Positions 12,245-21,042 of a stretch of 64,000 bases of DNA are shown here, piece by piece. The stretch spans positions 33,206 through 97,205 of the forward strand of contig CASDSM010000025.1 in the NCBI GenBank assembly GCA_949283375.1, written 5' to 3'. The notes under the pieces were generated by a model. That model was not told where the DNA came from. It did no database searches and was given only the letters and a program-made list of their open reading frames with translations. Made by a program: the position numbers and the translations under genes. The first letter of the stretch is position 1; the number at the start of each line of letters is the position of its first letter. The DNA comes from an uncultured Eubacteriales bacterium. Lineage in GTDB: Bacteria > Bacillota > Clostridia > Oscillospirales > Oscillospiraceae.

Positions 12245-12324
12245 ATTGACGGTTGATGAAAGAAAAACACAGAATCCACCCGCTGTATTACTGCAGAGAT
12301 GTATATGAAGGCGGAGACCTCCCG

Positions 12325-13755
12325 TCACTCCCCCCTGGGGTGGCGGCGGAAGTAGTCCTTTGTCTCGCTGGCGACGACGCCGGAGAGGGCGAGCAGGGCG
12401 ATGATGTTCGGGAAGGCCATCAGGGCGTTGAAGACGTCCGCGATCCCCCAGACCACCGAGACGGTGAGGTAAGGGCCGGCGAAGACGGCCAGGATGTAAC
12501 ACCAGCGGTAGCACTTGACGGCGAACGGATTGCGGTCAGAGAGGTACTCCAGGCAGCGCTCGCCGTAGTAGTCCCAGCCGAGGATGGTGGTGAAGGCGAA
12601 GAAGACCAGGCAGACCATCAGCAGGAAGGAGCTCACCGCAGTCGGGAAGGGCAGGGCGTTCTGGAAGGCGTAGACGGTGATCTGCGAGCCCTCCAGGCCG
12701 AGGGCGGGGTCCCACGCGCCGGAGAGGACGATGGAGATGCCGGTCATGGTGCACACGATGATGGTGTCGATGAAGGTGCCGGTCATGGAGACCAGGCCCT
12801 GGCGCACCGGCTCCTTCGTGCGGGCGGCGGCTGCCGCGATGGGGGCGGAGCCGAGGCCGGACTCGTTGGAGAAGATGCCGCGGGCGACGCCCTGGCGGAT
12901 GGCGGTCTGGATGGTCACGCCGGCGATGCCGCCCGCCACCGCCTGCGGCTGGAACGCCCCACGGACGATCTGATAGACCGCGCGCGGGATCTCGGTGACG
13001 TTGACGATCATGATGATGATCCCGCAGGCGACATAGAGGATCGCCATGAAGGGGACGATGATCTCGGAGACCTTGGCGATGCGCTGGATGCCGCCGATGA
13101 TGACCAGGGCCGCGGCCACGGTGACGATCAGCCCGGCGATGACGGTGGTCCAGGTGATGACGACCGCCCCCTCGCCCGAGCCGATCGTGAAGGCGACGTA
13201 GGCCTTCTCCGGGTCGAAGAAAGTGACGGCGGCGGAGGTGATGCCGTTGATCTGGGTGATGGTGCCGATGCCGAGGGCCCCGGCGAGCATCCCGAAGAGG
13301 GCGAAGAGCTTGCCGAGCCACTTCCAATTCCTGCCCATCCCCTTTTCAATGTAGTAGAAGGGGCCGCCGAGGACATGGCCCTCCCGGTCCACCTCGCGGT
13401 ACTTGATGGCGAGTAGCCCCTCTGCGTACTTGGTCGCCATGCCGAGGAAGGCGGCCAACTCCATCCAGAGCAGGGCGCCCGGCCCGCCCGCCGCGATGGC
13501 GGAGGCGACGCCGACGATGTTGCCCGTGCCGATGGTGGCGGAGAGGGCGGTGCACAGCGCGCCGAAGGAGGTCACCTCTCCCGTCCCGTCCTCTTCGTCC
13601 ATGAACATATAGCGCAGCGCCTTGCCCAGGTGCCGGACCTGGAGCAGGCCGGTGCGGATGGTCAGCCAGATGCCGCAGACCAGGATGAGCACGATGAGCG
13701 GCGGCCCCCAGACAAAATCGCTGACGCTGGAGACCCAGTTGGTGAATGTTTCCAT
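12325..13755 (-). CDS. Alanine/glycine:cation symporter family protein (AGCS)
   Basis: 476 residues from the ATG at 13755 (METFTNWVSSVSDFVWGPPL). About ten to eleven membrane spans and the AGCS signatures ATIGTGNIVGVASAIAAGGP, MATKYAEGLLAIKYRE, SNESGLGSAPIAAAAA and FTTILGWDYYGERCLEYL. The family takes up alanine or glycine with Na+ or H+. An in-frame upstream start at 13812 would add 19 hydrophilic residues and lies within 20 bp of the -10 box, so I used the later ATG. It stands alone with its own promoter (13831-13859). The segment encoding residues near SDRNPFAVKCYRWC has a degenerate partial copy at 9404-9478. Confidence 0.93.
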   Translation of the reverse strand: METFTNWVSSVSDFVWGPPLIVLILVCGIWLTIRTGLLQVRHLGKALRYMFMDEEDGTGEVTSFGALCTALSATIGTGNIVGVASAIAAGGPGALLWMELAAFLGMATKYAEGLLAIKYREVDREGHVLGGPFYYIEKGMGRNWKWLGKLFALFGMLAGALGIGTITQINGITSAAVTFFDPEKAYVAFTIGSGEGAVVITWTTVIAGLIVTVAAALVIIGGIQRIAKVSEIIVPFMAILYVACGIIIMIVNVTEIPRAVYQIVRGAFQPQAVAGGIAGVTIQTAIRQGVARGIFSNESGLGSAPIAAAAARTKEPVRQGLVSMTGTFIDTIIVCTMTGISIVLSGAWDPALGLEGSQITVYAFQNALPFPTAVSSFLLMVCLVFFAFTTILGWDYYGERCLEYLSDRNPFAVKCYRWCYILAVFAGPYLTVSVVWGIADVFNALMAFPNIIALLALSGVVASETKDYFRRHPRGE

Positions 13756-13830
13756 ATTGCTTTTCTCATTCCTCTCTTGTTGTCTGTGTCGTTTGGGCGC
13801 TCCGGAGCGCACCGAAAGCCTTGACTTTCT

Positions 13831-13859
13831 ATTTTACGGGTCCCGTCTCACTTTGTCAA
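13831..13859 (-). promoter_or_regulatory. Promoter of the AGCS symporter gene
   Basis: Minus strand: TTGACA (13854-13859), 17-bp spacer, TAAAAT (13831-13836), about 75 bp before the start codon. Confidence 0.75.
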
Positions 13860-13920
13860 TGTAATGGGACAGAGTTCGCGCTTTCCAGACCGTTTTTTGA
13901 CCCTTCCCGCCGGGGCAGGC

Positions 13921-13949
13921 TTTACCTCCGGCGGATTTTGTTGTAAAAT
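13921..13949 (+). promoter_or_regulatory. Promoter of the dnaD-like/dnaC-like operon
   Basis: TTTACC (13921-13926), 17-bp spacer, TAAAAT (13944-13949), 37 bp before the ATG at 13986. The -35 is weak. Confidence 0.55.
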
Positions 13950-13985
13950 GGAGGGACACGATAACTGGCGAAGGGAGGCGACGGC

Positions 13986-14990
13986 ATGGCGGTCTCGCGC
14001 ATTGATCTGAAGGGACAGTCCATCTCGATGGACGGGGAGACGGCGGACCGCCTCATCCGCCTTGGCAGCGGGGACGCCGCCCTGCTCTACCTCTATCTCC
14101 TGCGCCGTCAGGGGAGCTATGACCCGGTGGAGGCGGCGCATGCCCTCGGCTGGACCGGGCCGCAGCTGGAGTCCGCCCTCGCCCAGCTCCGGCAGCTCGG
14201 CCTGGCGGGCGGCACGGAGGCTACCGCCCCCTCCCCATCCGAGCCGGTCCCCACGCCGGACCAGGCCCCGGAGTACACGGCGGACGATCTCGCCGTGGAG
14301 CTCAGCGACCGGCGCAGCCCCTTCGCCGCCCTGCTCGACGAGGTGGAGCGCGCCCTCGGGCGCAAGCTGCCCAACTCACAGGTGCTCATCCTGCTCGAGC
14401 TGTACGACTACGCCGGCATCCCGGCGGAGGTGCTCCTGGTGCTCGTCCACTGGCTCCAGGCGCGCTATCAGAGGAAGTACGGGCCGGGCAAGCGGCTGTC
14501 CATGAAATACGTCCGGCAGGTGGCCTACCAGTGGAAGGAGCGCGGGCTGGACACGCTGGAGGCGGCGGACGGGTACATCGCCCAGCAGAACTACCGCGAG
14601 ACGCGGGAGGGAGAGCTGCTCGGCGCGCTGAATATCTTTGGCCGCCAGCCCACCGCGACGGAGCGCCGGCACCTCGCCCAGTGGCTGGAGTGGGGCTTTG
14701 GCGGTGAGGCGGTGGCGGTCGCCTATGACATCACGATGACCAATCTCGGACGGCTGAACTGGAACTACTGCAACGCCATCCTCCGCCGCTGGCACGAGAA
14801 GGGGCTGCACACCGCCCAGGAGGTCCGCGCCGAGCAGAAGCAGGAGCGCCCCGCCGCCCCCGCGAGCCGGTCTGCCGGTGGCAAGCCCGCCGCCGCGCCC
14901 CCCAGGGACGTGGAGAGCCAGCGCCGGGAGAATCAGCGCGGCATTCAGGAGATGAAGCGCCTGCTCGAGCAGATGAAGCAGGAGGAGTAG
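13986..14990 (+). CDS. DnaD-domain replication initiation protein
   Basis: 334 residues. The N-terminal part (about 1-90) resembles a winged-helix DnaD N-domain. Residues about 110-200 carry the DnaB_2/DnaD C-domain (FAALLDEVERALGRKLPNSQ, then LELYDYAGIPAEVLLVLVHW and YVRQVAYQWKERGLDTLEAA). A second copy of the same fold seems to follow at about 205-275 (FGRQPTATERRHLAQWLEWG to NYCNAILRRWHEKG), as in phage and clostridial DnaD-like proteins, then a charged tail. DnaD/DnaB of Bacillus remodel DNA and recruit the helicase loader. The DnaC/DnaI-like loader gene follows after 12 bp, which supports a role in helicase loading. GGGAGG precedes the ATG. Confidence 0.88.
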   Translation: MAVSRIDLKGQSISMDGETADRLIRLGSGDAALLYLYLLRRQGSYDPVEAAHALGWTGPQLESALAQLRQLGLAGGTEATAPSPSEPVPTPDQAPEYTADDLAVELSDRRSPFAALLDEVERALGRKLPNSQVLILLELYDYAGIPAEVLLVLVHWLQARYQRKYGPGKRLSMKYVRQVAYQWKERGLDTLEAADGYIAQQNYRETREGELLGALNIFGRQPTATERRHLAQWLEWGFGGEAVAVAYDITMTNLGRLNWNYCNAILRRWHEKGLHTAQEVRAEQKQERPAAPASRSAGGKPAAAPPRDVESQRRENQRGIQEMKRLLEQMKQEE

Positions 14991-15002
14991 AGGTGAAGCA
15001 CC

Positions 15003-15995
15003 ATGCCCTATGACGCCAATGTGATACAGGCCGCCACCCAGACCCTTCAGGAGAACGCCCGGCGGCATCGCGCGGACTTTGACCGGCGGCGGCAGGAGAT
15101 CTACCGCCGCGTCCCCCGCCTGCGGGAGATCGACCGCCAGCTCTCCCAGACCATCCGTCTGGCGGCGCAGGCCGCCCTGCGTCAGGGGGTGGACCCCGGC
15201 CCCGCCCTCGCGCGGGCCAAGGCGCAGAACCTCTCCCTCCAGGCGGAGCGGCGCACCCTGCTCGAGCGCAACCGCTATCCGGCGGATGCCCTGCACTACA
15301 CCCCCCTCTGCCCTCTCTGCAACGACCGGGGCTGGCGCGGGTCGGAGATGTGCCAGTGCCTGCGCGCGCTCTGCGGGGCGGAGCAGGTGAAGCGGCTCTC
15401 CTCCATGCTCGAGCTGGGGGACCAGTCCTTTGACACCTTTGACCTCGACTACTACTCCCCCGTCTATGACCCCGCCATCGGCAGCTCCCCCCGCGAGGTG
15501 ATGGAGTTCACGCTGAACATCTGTTTCACCTTCGCTAACCGCTTCGGGCGGCAGGGGGGCAAGAACCTCTTCCTCACCGGCGCGCCCGGGCTGGGCAAGA
15601 CCTTCCTCTCCGCCGCCATCGCGCGGGTGGTGAGCGAGAAAGGATACAGCGTGGTCTATGACTCGGCGGTGACCGTCTTCCAGCGCTTTGAGGCCCAGCG
15701 CTTCAACCGGGACGAGCGCGCGGACGGGGATGTGCAGCGCTACTGCACCTGCGACCTGATGATCCTCGACGATCTTGGCAGCGAGATGCTCTCCCCTCTC
15801 GTCCACGCCTCCCTCTACCAGCTCATCAACAGCCGCCTGATCGCCGGGCGGCAGACGGTGATCTCCTCCAACCTCTCCCTCGCAGAGGTGGCGGGGCGGT
15901 ACACCCCGCAGGTCGCCTCCCGGCTGGAGGGGGACTACGACGCGGTGCGCTTTTTCGGGGAAGATATCCGGAAACAGAAAAAGAATCGGAATTGA
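15003..15995 (+). CDS. DnaC/DnaI-like helicase loader ATPase
   Basis: 330 residues. The N-terminal helical region is followed by a likely zinc site (CPLCNDRGWRGSEMCQC, about residues 102-118) as in DnaI. The AAA+ core has Walker A GAPGLGKTF (about 196-204), Walker B LMILDDLGSE (about 252-261), sensor-1 TVISSNLS and arginine finger region SRLEGDYDAVRFFGEDIR. It loads the replicative helicase onto ssDNA. It forms one transcription unit with the DnaD-like gene and ends at the terminator at 16011-16044. IstB of insertion sequences shares this fold, but the zinc motif and the DnaD neighbour argue for a host loader. Confidence 0.9.
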   Translation: MPYDANVIQAATQTLQENARRHRADFDRRRQEIYRRVPRLREIDRQLSQTIRLAAQAALRQGVDPGPALARAKAQNLSLQAERRTLLERNRYPADALHYTPLCPLCNDRGWRGSEMCQCLRALCGAEQVKRLSSMLELGDQSFDTFDLDYYSPVYDPAIGSSPREVMEFTLNICFTFANRFGRQGGKNLFLTGAPGLGKTFLSAAIARVVSEKGYSVVYDSAVTVFQRFEAQRFNRDERADGDVQRYCTCDLMILDDLGSEMLSPLVHASLYQLINSRLIAGRQTVISSNLSLAEVAGRYTPQVASRLEGDYDAVRFFGEDIRKQKKNRN

Positions 15996-16010
15996 CGAAG
16001 TACACGCCAT

Positions 16011-16044
16011 CAGCCCCCGAATTTGGGGGCTGAATTCTTTTTTG
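16011..16044 (+). terminator. Terminator after the dnaC-like gene
   Basis: Stem AGCCCCC / GGGGGCT around GAATTT, then GAATTCTTTTTT. Confidence 0.85.
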
Positions 16045-16122
16045 CGCTTCTCCCGCATCGACCCCCTTCGCCCGGCGCGGTTGCTATTCTAGTCCTATCC
16101 ACCCCCCTTGGAAAGGAACGTG

Positions 16123-17010
16123 ATGGGAAATATGGCATTGCCGCGAAGGAAAGGCCCTTTTGAGAGCGTCCGCGTGCTCTCCCTGCCGGTCTGGCAGATC
16201 CACCCCAACCCCAACCAGCCGCGCACCGTCTTCGCCGTCAAGGCGCTCGAGGAGCTGGCCGCCTCCATCCGGGAGCACGGCATTCTCCAGCCTCTCACCG
16301 TCCGCCGTCTGGACGACCGGAGCTATGAGCTCATCTCAGGCGAGCGGCGCCTGCGCGCGGCGCGGATGGCCCATCTGGAGACGGTGCCCTGCCTCCTGCT
16401 GCGCTCGGACAGCCTGGAGTCCTCCCTGCTCGCCCTGATTGAAAATCTACAGCGCGCCGACCTCGACTTTGTGGACGAGGCCCTCGCCCTGGAGCAGCTG
16501 ATCTCCACCTTCCATCTCAGTCAGGAGGAGGCCGCCCGGCGGATCGGCAAGAGCCAGTCCGCCGTGGCCAACAAGCTGCGCCTGCTCAAGCTCTCCGCCC
16601 CCGTGCTCGAGGCGCTGCGGCGCAACGGGCTGACCGAACGCCACGGCCGTGCCCTGCTCCGCCTGCCCGCCGAGCTGCGCGGACCGGTGCTGCGGCAGAT
16701 GATCGTAGAGAAGCTCACCGTCGCGCGGACGGAGGAGCTGGTGGAGCAGGTCCTCCACCCCGCACCCCACGCCCTGCCGGAGCCGGAGGCCCCGCCCGCC
16801 CCCGAGGCCGCGCCGGAGCCGTCCACCCGGCGGCGGGCGGCGCGCAGGCCGGTCCTCCTCGTGCGCGACATCCGCATCTTTCTCAACACGATCGAGCACA
16901 GCATGGACGTGATGCGCCGCTCCGGCATCGCCGCCTCCTGCGGGCGGGAGGAAGATGAGGACGCCATCCGCCTCACCATCACCATCTCCAAGGCGGCACG
17001 GCGGGGGTGA
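16123..17010 (+). CDS. noc: Nucleoid occlusion protein Noc (ParB family)
   Basis: 295 residues from the ATG at 16123 (GAAAGGA 5 nt upstream; an upstream TTG at 16108 would bury this site). ParB fold: NPNQPRTVF, CTP-binding ELISGERRLRAAR, ENLQRADLDFVDEA, and HTH SQEEAARRIGKSQSAVANKL. The four positions described as separating Noc from ParB specificity read Gln (KSQ), Lys (ANK), Lys (LLK) and Arg (ERH), matching the Noc set, whereas the second ParB-family protein at 18262 reads Arg, Ala, Ala, Gly. The amphipathic N-terminal membrane helix of Bacillus Noc is not obvious, so membrane tethering is uncertain. It is followed by three parS-like sites and parA. Noc blocks division over the nucleoid. 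Confidence 0.85.
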   Translation: MGNMALPRRKGPFESVRVLSLPVWQIHPNPNQPRTVFAVKALEELAASIREHGILQPLTVRRLDDRSYELISGERRLRAARMAHLETVPCLLLRSDSLESSLLALIENLQRADLDFVDEALALEQLISTFHLSQEEAARRIGKSQSAVANKLRLLKLSAPVLEALRRNGLTERHGRALLRLPAELRGPVLRQMIVEKLTVARTEELVEQVLHPAPHALPEPEAPPAPEAAPEPSTRRRAARRPVLLVRDIRIFLNTIEHSMDVMRRSGIAASCGREEDEDAIRLTITISKAARRG

Positions 17011-17171
17011 GGGATGCATGCGCTCCCCCTCCTCCGTCTGTGGGTTGGGCGGCGGCTGGTGCTGCGCGTCTCCCGGCGGCGGGCGGCGCTCTCCCTCACG
17101 GTGATTCGGCGGAGGCCCGCCCGGCGGTCCGCCGGGCGATTGCCGCCCGCGCAGGCGGGCCGTCCGGCGGA

Positions 17172-17187
17172 TGTTTCACGGGAAACA
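17172..17187 (+). promoter_or_regulatory. parS-like site 1
   Basis: TGTTTCACGGGAAACA. It differs from consensus parS (TGTTTCACGTGAAACA) only at position 10, where it carries the G of Noc sites. Identical copies lie at 17217 and 17274. Confidence 0.8.
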
Positions 17188-17216
17188 TTTGCGCTGCCCG
17201 CCGCGCCGGAGGATGA

Positions 17217-17232
17217 TGTTTCACGGGAAACA
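17217..17232 (+). promoter_or_regulatory. parS-like site 2
   Basis: The same 16-mer TGTTTCACGGGAAACA in the same orientation, 45 bp after site 1. Confidence 0.8.
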
Positions 17233-17273
17233 ATTTCCCCGGCGACCGCTCCCGCTCCGCCGGAGGAGAGGAA

Positions 17274-17289
17274 TGTTTCACGGGAAACA
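17274..17289 (+). promoter_or_regulatory. parS-like site 3
   Basis: The same 16-mer TGTTTCACGGGAAACA in the same orientation, 57 bp after site 2 and about 100 bp before the parA promoter. Confidence 0.8.
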
Positions 17290-17385
17290 CTGTGCCCGGT
17301 CGGGACGATCCTCCCATGCGCGCCGCTCCCGCCCCCTCTCCCCTCCCCCGCGATGGCAGAAAACGGGAATTTCTCCTCGTCACAG

Positions 17386-17414
17386 TTGCAATGCCCGGGA
17401 AGATGGACTATAAT
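17386..17414 (+). promoter_or_regulatory. Promoter of parA-parB
   Basis: TTGCAA (17386-17391), 17-bp spacer, TATAAT (17409-17414), about 70 bp before the parA GTG. Confidence 0.75.
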
Positions 17415-17484
17415 ATTATCCAGCGAACCGGGCGCATGTTCCGGACACGCGAAGGGTCATTTTCCCAAATCAGGTGGTGTTTCT

Positions 17485-18243
17485 GTGGCAAAACGTGTTG
17501 TCATTGCAAATCAAAAGGGGGGCGTCGGCAAGACGACGACGGCGGTCAACCTCGCCGCATCGCTGACACAGGCGGGCAAAAGGGTCCTCCTGTGCGACTT
17601 CGACCCCCAGGCAAACGCCACCTCCGGCCTCGGCGTGGACAAGAACAGCGTCTCGCCCAATATCTACGACGTGCTCATCGACGGGGCGGACCCGGAAAAG
17701 GCGGTGGTCTCCACCGACTGGGGGGACGTGCTGCCGAGCAACAAGGCGCTCTCCGGCGCGGGGGTGGAAATGGTCGGGATGGAGGGGCGTGAGTTTCTCC
17801 TGCGCGGCGTGCTCGACCGTCTGGAGGAGCGGTATGACTACATCCTGATCGACTGCCCTCCCTCCCTCGAGCTGCTCACCCTGAACGGCCTGTGCGCGGC
17901 GGACACCGTGCTCGTGCCGGTCCAGTGCGAATACTACGCGCTGGAGGGGCTGAGCGATCTGCTGACCACCATCCGCATCGTCAAGCGGCGGCTCAACCGC
18001 AAGATCGCCCTGGAGGGGGTCCTGCTGACCATGTTTGACGGGCGGACGAACCTCTCCCTCCAGGTGGCGGAGGAGGTCAAGCGGCACTTCCCGGGGCAGG
18101 TCTACGCCACCGTCATCCCGCGCAACGTCCGGCTCTCCGAGGCCCCGAGCCACGGCAGACCGGTGGCCGCCTACGACCGCTACTCCACCGGGGCGGCGGC
18201 CTATCAGCGGCTGGCGGAGGAATTTTTACAGCACAACGCATAA
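17485..18243 (+). CDS. parA: Chromosome partitioning ATPase ParA/Soj
   Basis: 252 residues from a GTG at 17485 (product MAKRVVIANQKGGVGKTT), with AGGTGG 7 nt upstream. The frame is open back to 17014, but that stretch carries the parS-like sites and the promoter, so it is not coding. Deviant Walker A KGGVGKTT, switch I LCDFDPQANATSGLG, Walker B YILIDCPPSLELLTLN, and VIPRNVRLSEAPSHG are all as in Soj. It binds DNA non-specifically in its ATP dimer and is stimulated by ParB to move origins; in Bacillus it also controls DnaA. It is followed by parB after 18 bp. Confidence 0.96.
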   Translation: MAKRVVIANQKGGVGKTTTAVNLAASLTQAGKRVLLCDFDPQANATSGLGVDKNSVSPNIYDVLIDGADPEKAVVSTDWGDVLPSNKALSGAGVEMVGMEGREFLLRGVLDRLEERYDYILIDCPPSLELLTLNGLCAADTVLVPVQCEYYALEGLSDLLTTIRIVKRRLNRKIALEGVLLTMFDGRTNLSLQVAEEVKRHFPGQVYATVIPRNVRLSEAPSHGRPVAAYDRYSTGAAAYQRLAEEFLQHNA

Positions 18244-18261
18244 AGGGGGAAGGAATCAGGG

Positions 18262-19146
18262 ATGTCAAAGCGCAATTTCAGTTCCGGCCTGGGCCGCGGG
18301 CTGGGCGCCCTGCTGGGCGACGCCGCGGAGCAGCCGGAGTTTGAGGGCGTCTCCACCCTCCCGCTTGAGAAGGTGCGCCCCAATCAGGACCAGCCGCGCA
18401 AGCAGTTTGACAGCCAGTCGCTGGCGGAGCTGGCGGACTCCATCCGCCTGCACGGGGTGCTCCAGCCGATCAATGTGCGGCTGATGCCCTCCGGCTACTA
18501 TCAGATCATCTCGGGTGAGCGCCGCTGGCGGGCCGCCCGTGAGGCGGGCCTGGAGGAGATCCCCGCCGTCGTGCTCGAGGCGGACGACCGCCGCGCGATG
18601 GAGCTCGGCCTGATTGAGAACCTCCAGCGCGAGGACCTCAACGCGATGGAGGAGGCGCGCGGCTATCAGACGCTGATGCAGGAATACGGCATGACGCAGG
18701 AGGAGGTCGCCCGCCAGGTGGGCAAGAGCCGCCCTGCCGTGGCCAACGCCGTCCGCCTGCTCGCCCTGCCGCAGGAGCTGGCGGAATATGTGGAGGCGGA
18801 CATCCTCTCCGCCGGACACGCCCGCGCCCTGCTCAGCCTGGGCGATGCCGGGCAGATGAAGGCGGTGGCGGACAAGATCGCCGAGCGCCAGCTCTCCGTC
18901 CGGCAGACAGAGGAGCTGGTCCGCCAGATGCAGCGCCTCGCCGCGCAGCCGGAGGAGGACGCCCGGCGCAGCCCGGCAGAGGTGGACTACGCCGCCGTCG
19001 CCGCCCGCGACCTGGCCGACAGCCTGGGCCGGAAGGTCAAAATCGTCTCCGGACGGAAAAAGGGCCGTCTGGAGCTGGAATACTATGGGGTGGACGACTT
19101 AAACGACCTGCTCGAGGCGCTGCACAGGCTGCCCCGGCGGGGCTGA
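18262..19146 (+). CDS. parB: Chromosome partitioning protein ParB/Spo0J
   Basis: 294 residues. The N-terminal GLGRGLGALLGD motif is the ParA-activating type. Then NQDQPRKQFD, CTP-binding QIISGERRWRAARE, ENLQREDLNAMEEARGYQTL and HTH TQEEVARQVGKSRPAVANAV, and a C-terminal dimerisation domain. Specificity positions read Arg (KSR), Ala (ANA), Ala (LLA) and Gly (AGH), close to the ParB set. It binds parS, loads as a CTP clamp and recruits SMC. It is in an operon with parA, and the start has AAGGGGGAAGG upstream. Confidence 0.96.
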   Translation: MSKRNFSSGLGRGLGALLGDAAEQPEFEGVSTLPLEKVRPNQDQPRKQFDSQSLAELADSIRLHGVLQPINVRLMPSGYYQIISGERRWRAAREAGLEEIPAVVLEADDRRAMELGLIENLQREDLNAMEEARGYQTLMQEYGMTQEEVARQVGKSRPAVANAVRLLALPQELAEYVEADILSAGHARALLSLGDAGQMKAVADKIAERQLSVRQTEELVRQMQRLAAQPEEDARRSPAEVDYAAVAARDLADSLGRKVKIVSGRKKGRLELEYYGVDDLNDLLEALHRLPRRG

Positions 19147-19178
19147 GCGCCCACCAACACCAAGGAGAGAGAACCGAC

Positions 19179-20531
19179 ATGTTAGACATCAGATTTGTCC
19201 GTGATAACCCGGAGATCGTCCGGCAGAACCTGCGCAACAAGTTCCAGGAGGAGAAGCTGCCCTTGGTGGACGAGGTGATCGACCTCTATCAGCGCAGTCT
19301 GGAGGCCAAGAAGGCAGCCGAGGCTCTGCAGGCCAACCGCAACACCCTCTCCAGGCAGATCGGCATGCTCAAGGGCCAGGCCAAGCGCCAGCCGGAGCGC
19401 GCCGCCGAGCTGGAGGCGCAGGTGGACGCCATCACCGCCCAGGTGAACGCCGAGGCGGAGGAGCGCCGCAAGCTCGAGGAGCAGGCGGACGCCCTCGGCG
19501 CGAAGGTCCGCGAGATCATGCTGCAGATCCCCAATATCATCGACCCCTCCGTGCCCATCGGCCCGAACGACAGCCACAATGTGGAGGTCGCCCGCTTCGG
19601 CGAGCCGGTGGTCCCCGACTTTGAGATCCCCTATCACACCGATATCATCGAGTCCTTCTCCGGGTTGGACCTGGACGCGGCCCGCCGCGTCTCCGGCAAC
19701 GGGTTTTACTACCTGCTCGGCGACATCGCCCGGCTGCACGAGGCGGTGCTCGCCTACGCGCGCGACTTCATGATCGACAAGGGCTTCACCTACGTCATCC
19801 CCCCCTTCCTGATCCACGGCCGCGTGGTGGAGGGCGTGATGTCCTTCCCCGAGATGGACGCCATGATGTACAAGATCGAGGGGGAGGACCTCTACCTGAT
19901 CGGCACCTCGGAGCACTCCATGATCGGCCGCTTCATCGACCAGATCCTCCCCGGGGAGAGTCTGCCGCTCACCCTCACCTCCTACTCCCCCTGCTTCCGC
20001 AAGGAGAAGGGCGCCCACGGCATTGAGGAGCGCGGCCTGTACCGCATCCATCAGTTCGAGAAGCAGGAGATGATCGTCGTCTGCAAGCCGGAGGACTCCA
20101 TGGCGTGGTATGAGAAGATGTGGCGCTACTCCGTCGAGCTCTTCCGCAGCCTGGATATCCCCGTCCGCCAGCTCGAGTGCTGCTCGGGCGACCTGGCCGA
20201 CCTGAAGGTGAAGAGCTGCGACATTGAGGCCTGGTCTCCCCGCCAGCAGAAATACTTTGAGGTCTGCTCCTGCTCCAACCTGGGCGACGCCCAGGCCCGC
20301 CGGCTGGGCATCCGCTACAGCGAGGCGGTCACCGTCACCAACCGCAAGGGCCAGAAGGTGACGAAGAATGTGAACAGCCTCGTCCACACCCTGAACAACA
20401 CCGTCGTCGCCCCGCCGCGGATGCTCATCGCCCTGCTGGAGAACAACCTCCAGGCAGACGGCTCGGTCCGCATTCCGGAGGTGCTGCGGCCCTACATGGG
20501 CGGCAAGGAGATCCTCATTCCGAAGAAGTGA
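19179..20531 (+). CDS. serS: Seryl-tRNA synthetase
   Basis: 450 residues, slightly longer than the common 420-430. The N-terminal long coiled-coil arm (about 30-110, rich in Glu/Lys/Ala) binds the tRNA-Ser variable arm. Class II core: motif 2 FRKEKGAHGIEERGLYRIHQ with FEKQEM, then the active-site loop DIEAWSPRQQKYFEVCSCSN, and a motif-3 region NTVVAPPRMLIALLENN that differs from the common GSGLAVGRTL form but keeps the Arg. The C-terminus PEVLRPYMGGKEILIPKK is typical. It charges tRNA-Ser in the cytoplasm. It lies 32 bp after parB, probably on the same transcript. Confidence 0.97.
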   Translation: MLDIRFVRDNPEIVRQNLRNKFQEEKLPLVDEVIDLYQRSLEAKKAAEALQANRNTLSRQIGMLKGQAKRQPERAAELEAQVDAITAQVNAEAEERRKLEEQADALGAKVREIMLQIPNIIDPSVPIGPNDSHNVEVARFGEPVVPDFEIPYHTDIIESFSGLDLDAARRVSGNGFYYLLGDIARLHEAVLAYARDFMIDKGFTYVIPPFLIHGRVVEGVMSFPEMDAMMYKIEGEDLYLIGTSEHSMIGRFIDQILPGESLPLTLTSYSPCFRKEKGAHGIEERGLYRIHQFEKQEMIVVCKPEDSMAWYEKMWRYSVELFRSLDIPVRQLECCSGDLADLKVKSCDIEAWSPRQQKYFEVCSCSNLGDAQARRLGIRYSEAVTVTNRKGQKVTKNVNSLVHTLNNTVVAPPRMLIALLENNLQADGSVRIPEVLRPYMGGKEILIPKK

Positions 20532-20617
20532 GCCTCTCCCCTCCCCCGGCACAGCCGGGAACACCCGGGTTCCTCGCAGGAAAATCCTGTCAAATAGAAT
20601 AAAAGAGGTGCTGTACA

Positions 20618-21037
20618 ATGAAAAAGATCGTCAAAATCATCGGCGCGGCCAGTGCCGCCGCCCTCGCCGCCGCCCTGGTCCCCTATCGCTTCAAGTCGGA
20701 CAAGGAGTCCGGCGAGTTCGAGCTGGGCGGCCTGCTGTGGAACCTGAAGAAGACCGCCGGTGAGGAGGAGGACACCTACACCATGGAACTGCTCCCCTTC
20801 CTGAACCAGGAGGTCGAGGAGAAGGAGGCCGAGCTCGCCGGCCAGGAGGAGCCTGTGGAGGAGCCCTTCGCCGAGCAGCCTGAGGGCGAGCTCATCGTCG
20901 AGGAGGTCAAGACGGACGCCGAGCCGGTGGAGGAGCCCTTTGCCGAGGAGCCCACGGTGGAGATCACCGTCGAGGTCTCCGACGAGGACTCCGGCGAGGA
21001 CGAGGCCCCCGAGCTGCCCCCTGAGGCCGCCAACTGA
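20618..21037 (+). CDS. Small acidic protein with N-terminal hydrophobic segment, unknown
   Basis: 139 residues. The basic start MKKIVKIIG is followed by an Ala-rich hydrophobic stretch (AASAAALAAALVPYRF, about residues 9-24) that could be a signal or anchor, and then an extremely acidic region with two VEEPFAE units (EPVEEPFAEQPEGEL and EPVEEPFAEEPTVEI). AAGAGGTG precedes the ATG. A short palindrome (CAGGAAAATCCTG, 20577-20589) sits in the gap after serS. No family was recognised. The next gene starts 5 bp later, so the two probably form an operon. Confidence 0.75.
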   Translation: MKKIVKIIGAASAAALAAALVPYRFKSDKESGEFELGGLLWNLKKTAGEEEDTYTMELLPFLNQEVEEKEAELAGQEEPVEEPFAEQPEGELIVEEVKTDAEPVEEPFAEEPTVEITVEVSDEDSGEDEAPELPPEAAN

Positions 21038-21042
21038 GGTCG

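Noticed and set aside
17014-17484. N-terminal extension of ParA back to 17014
   Set aside because: The extension covers three parS-like sites and the parA promoter, is low complexity, and a GTG with AGGTGG stands exactly before the conserved VVIANQKGG start.
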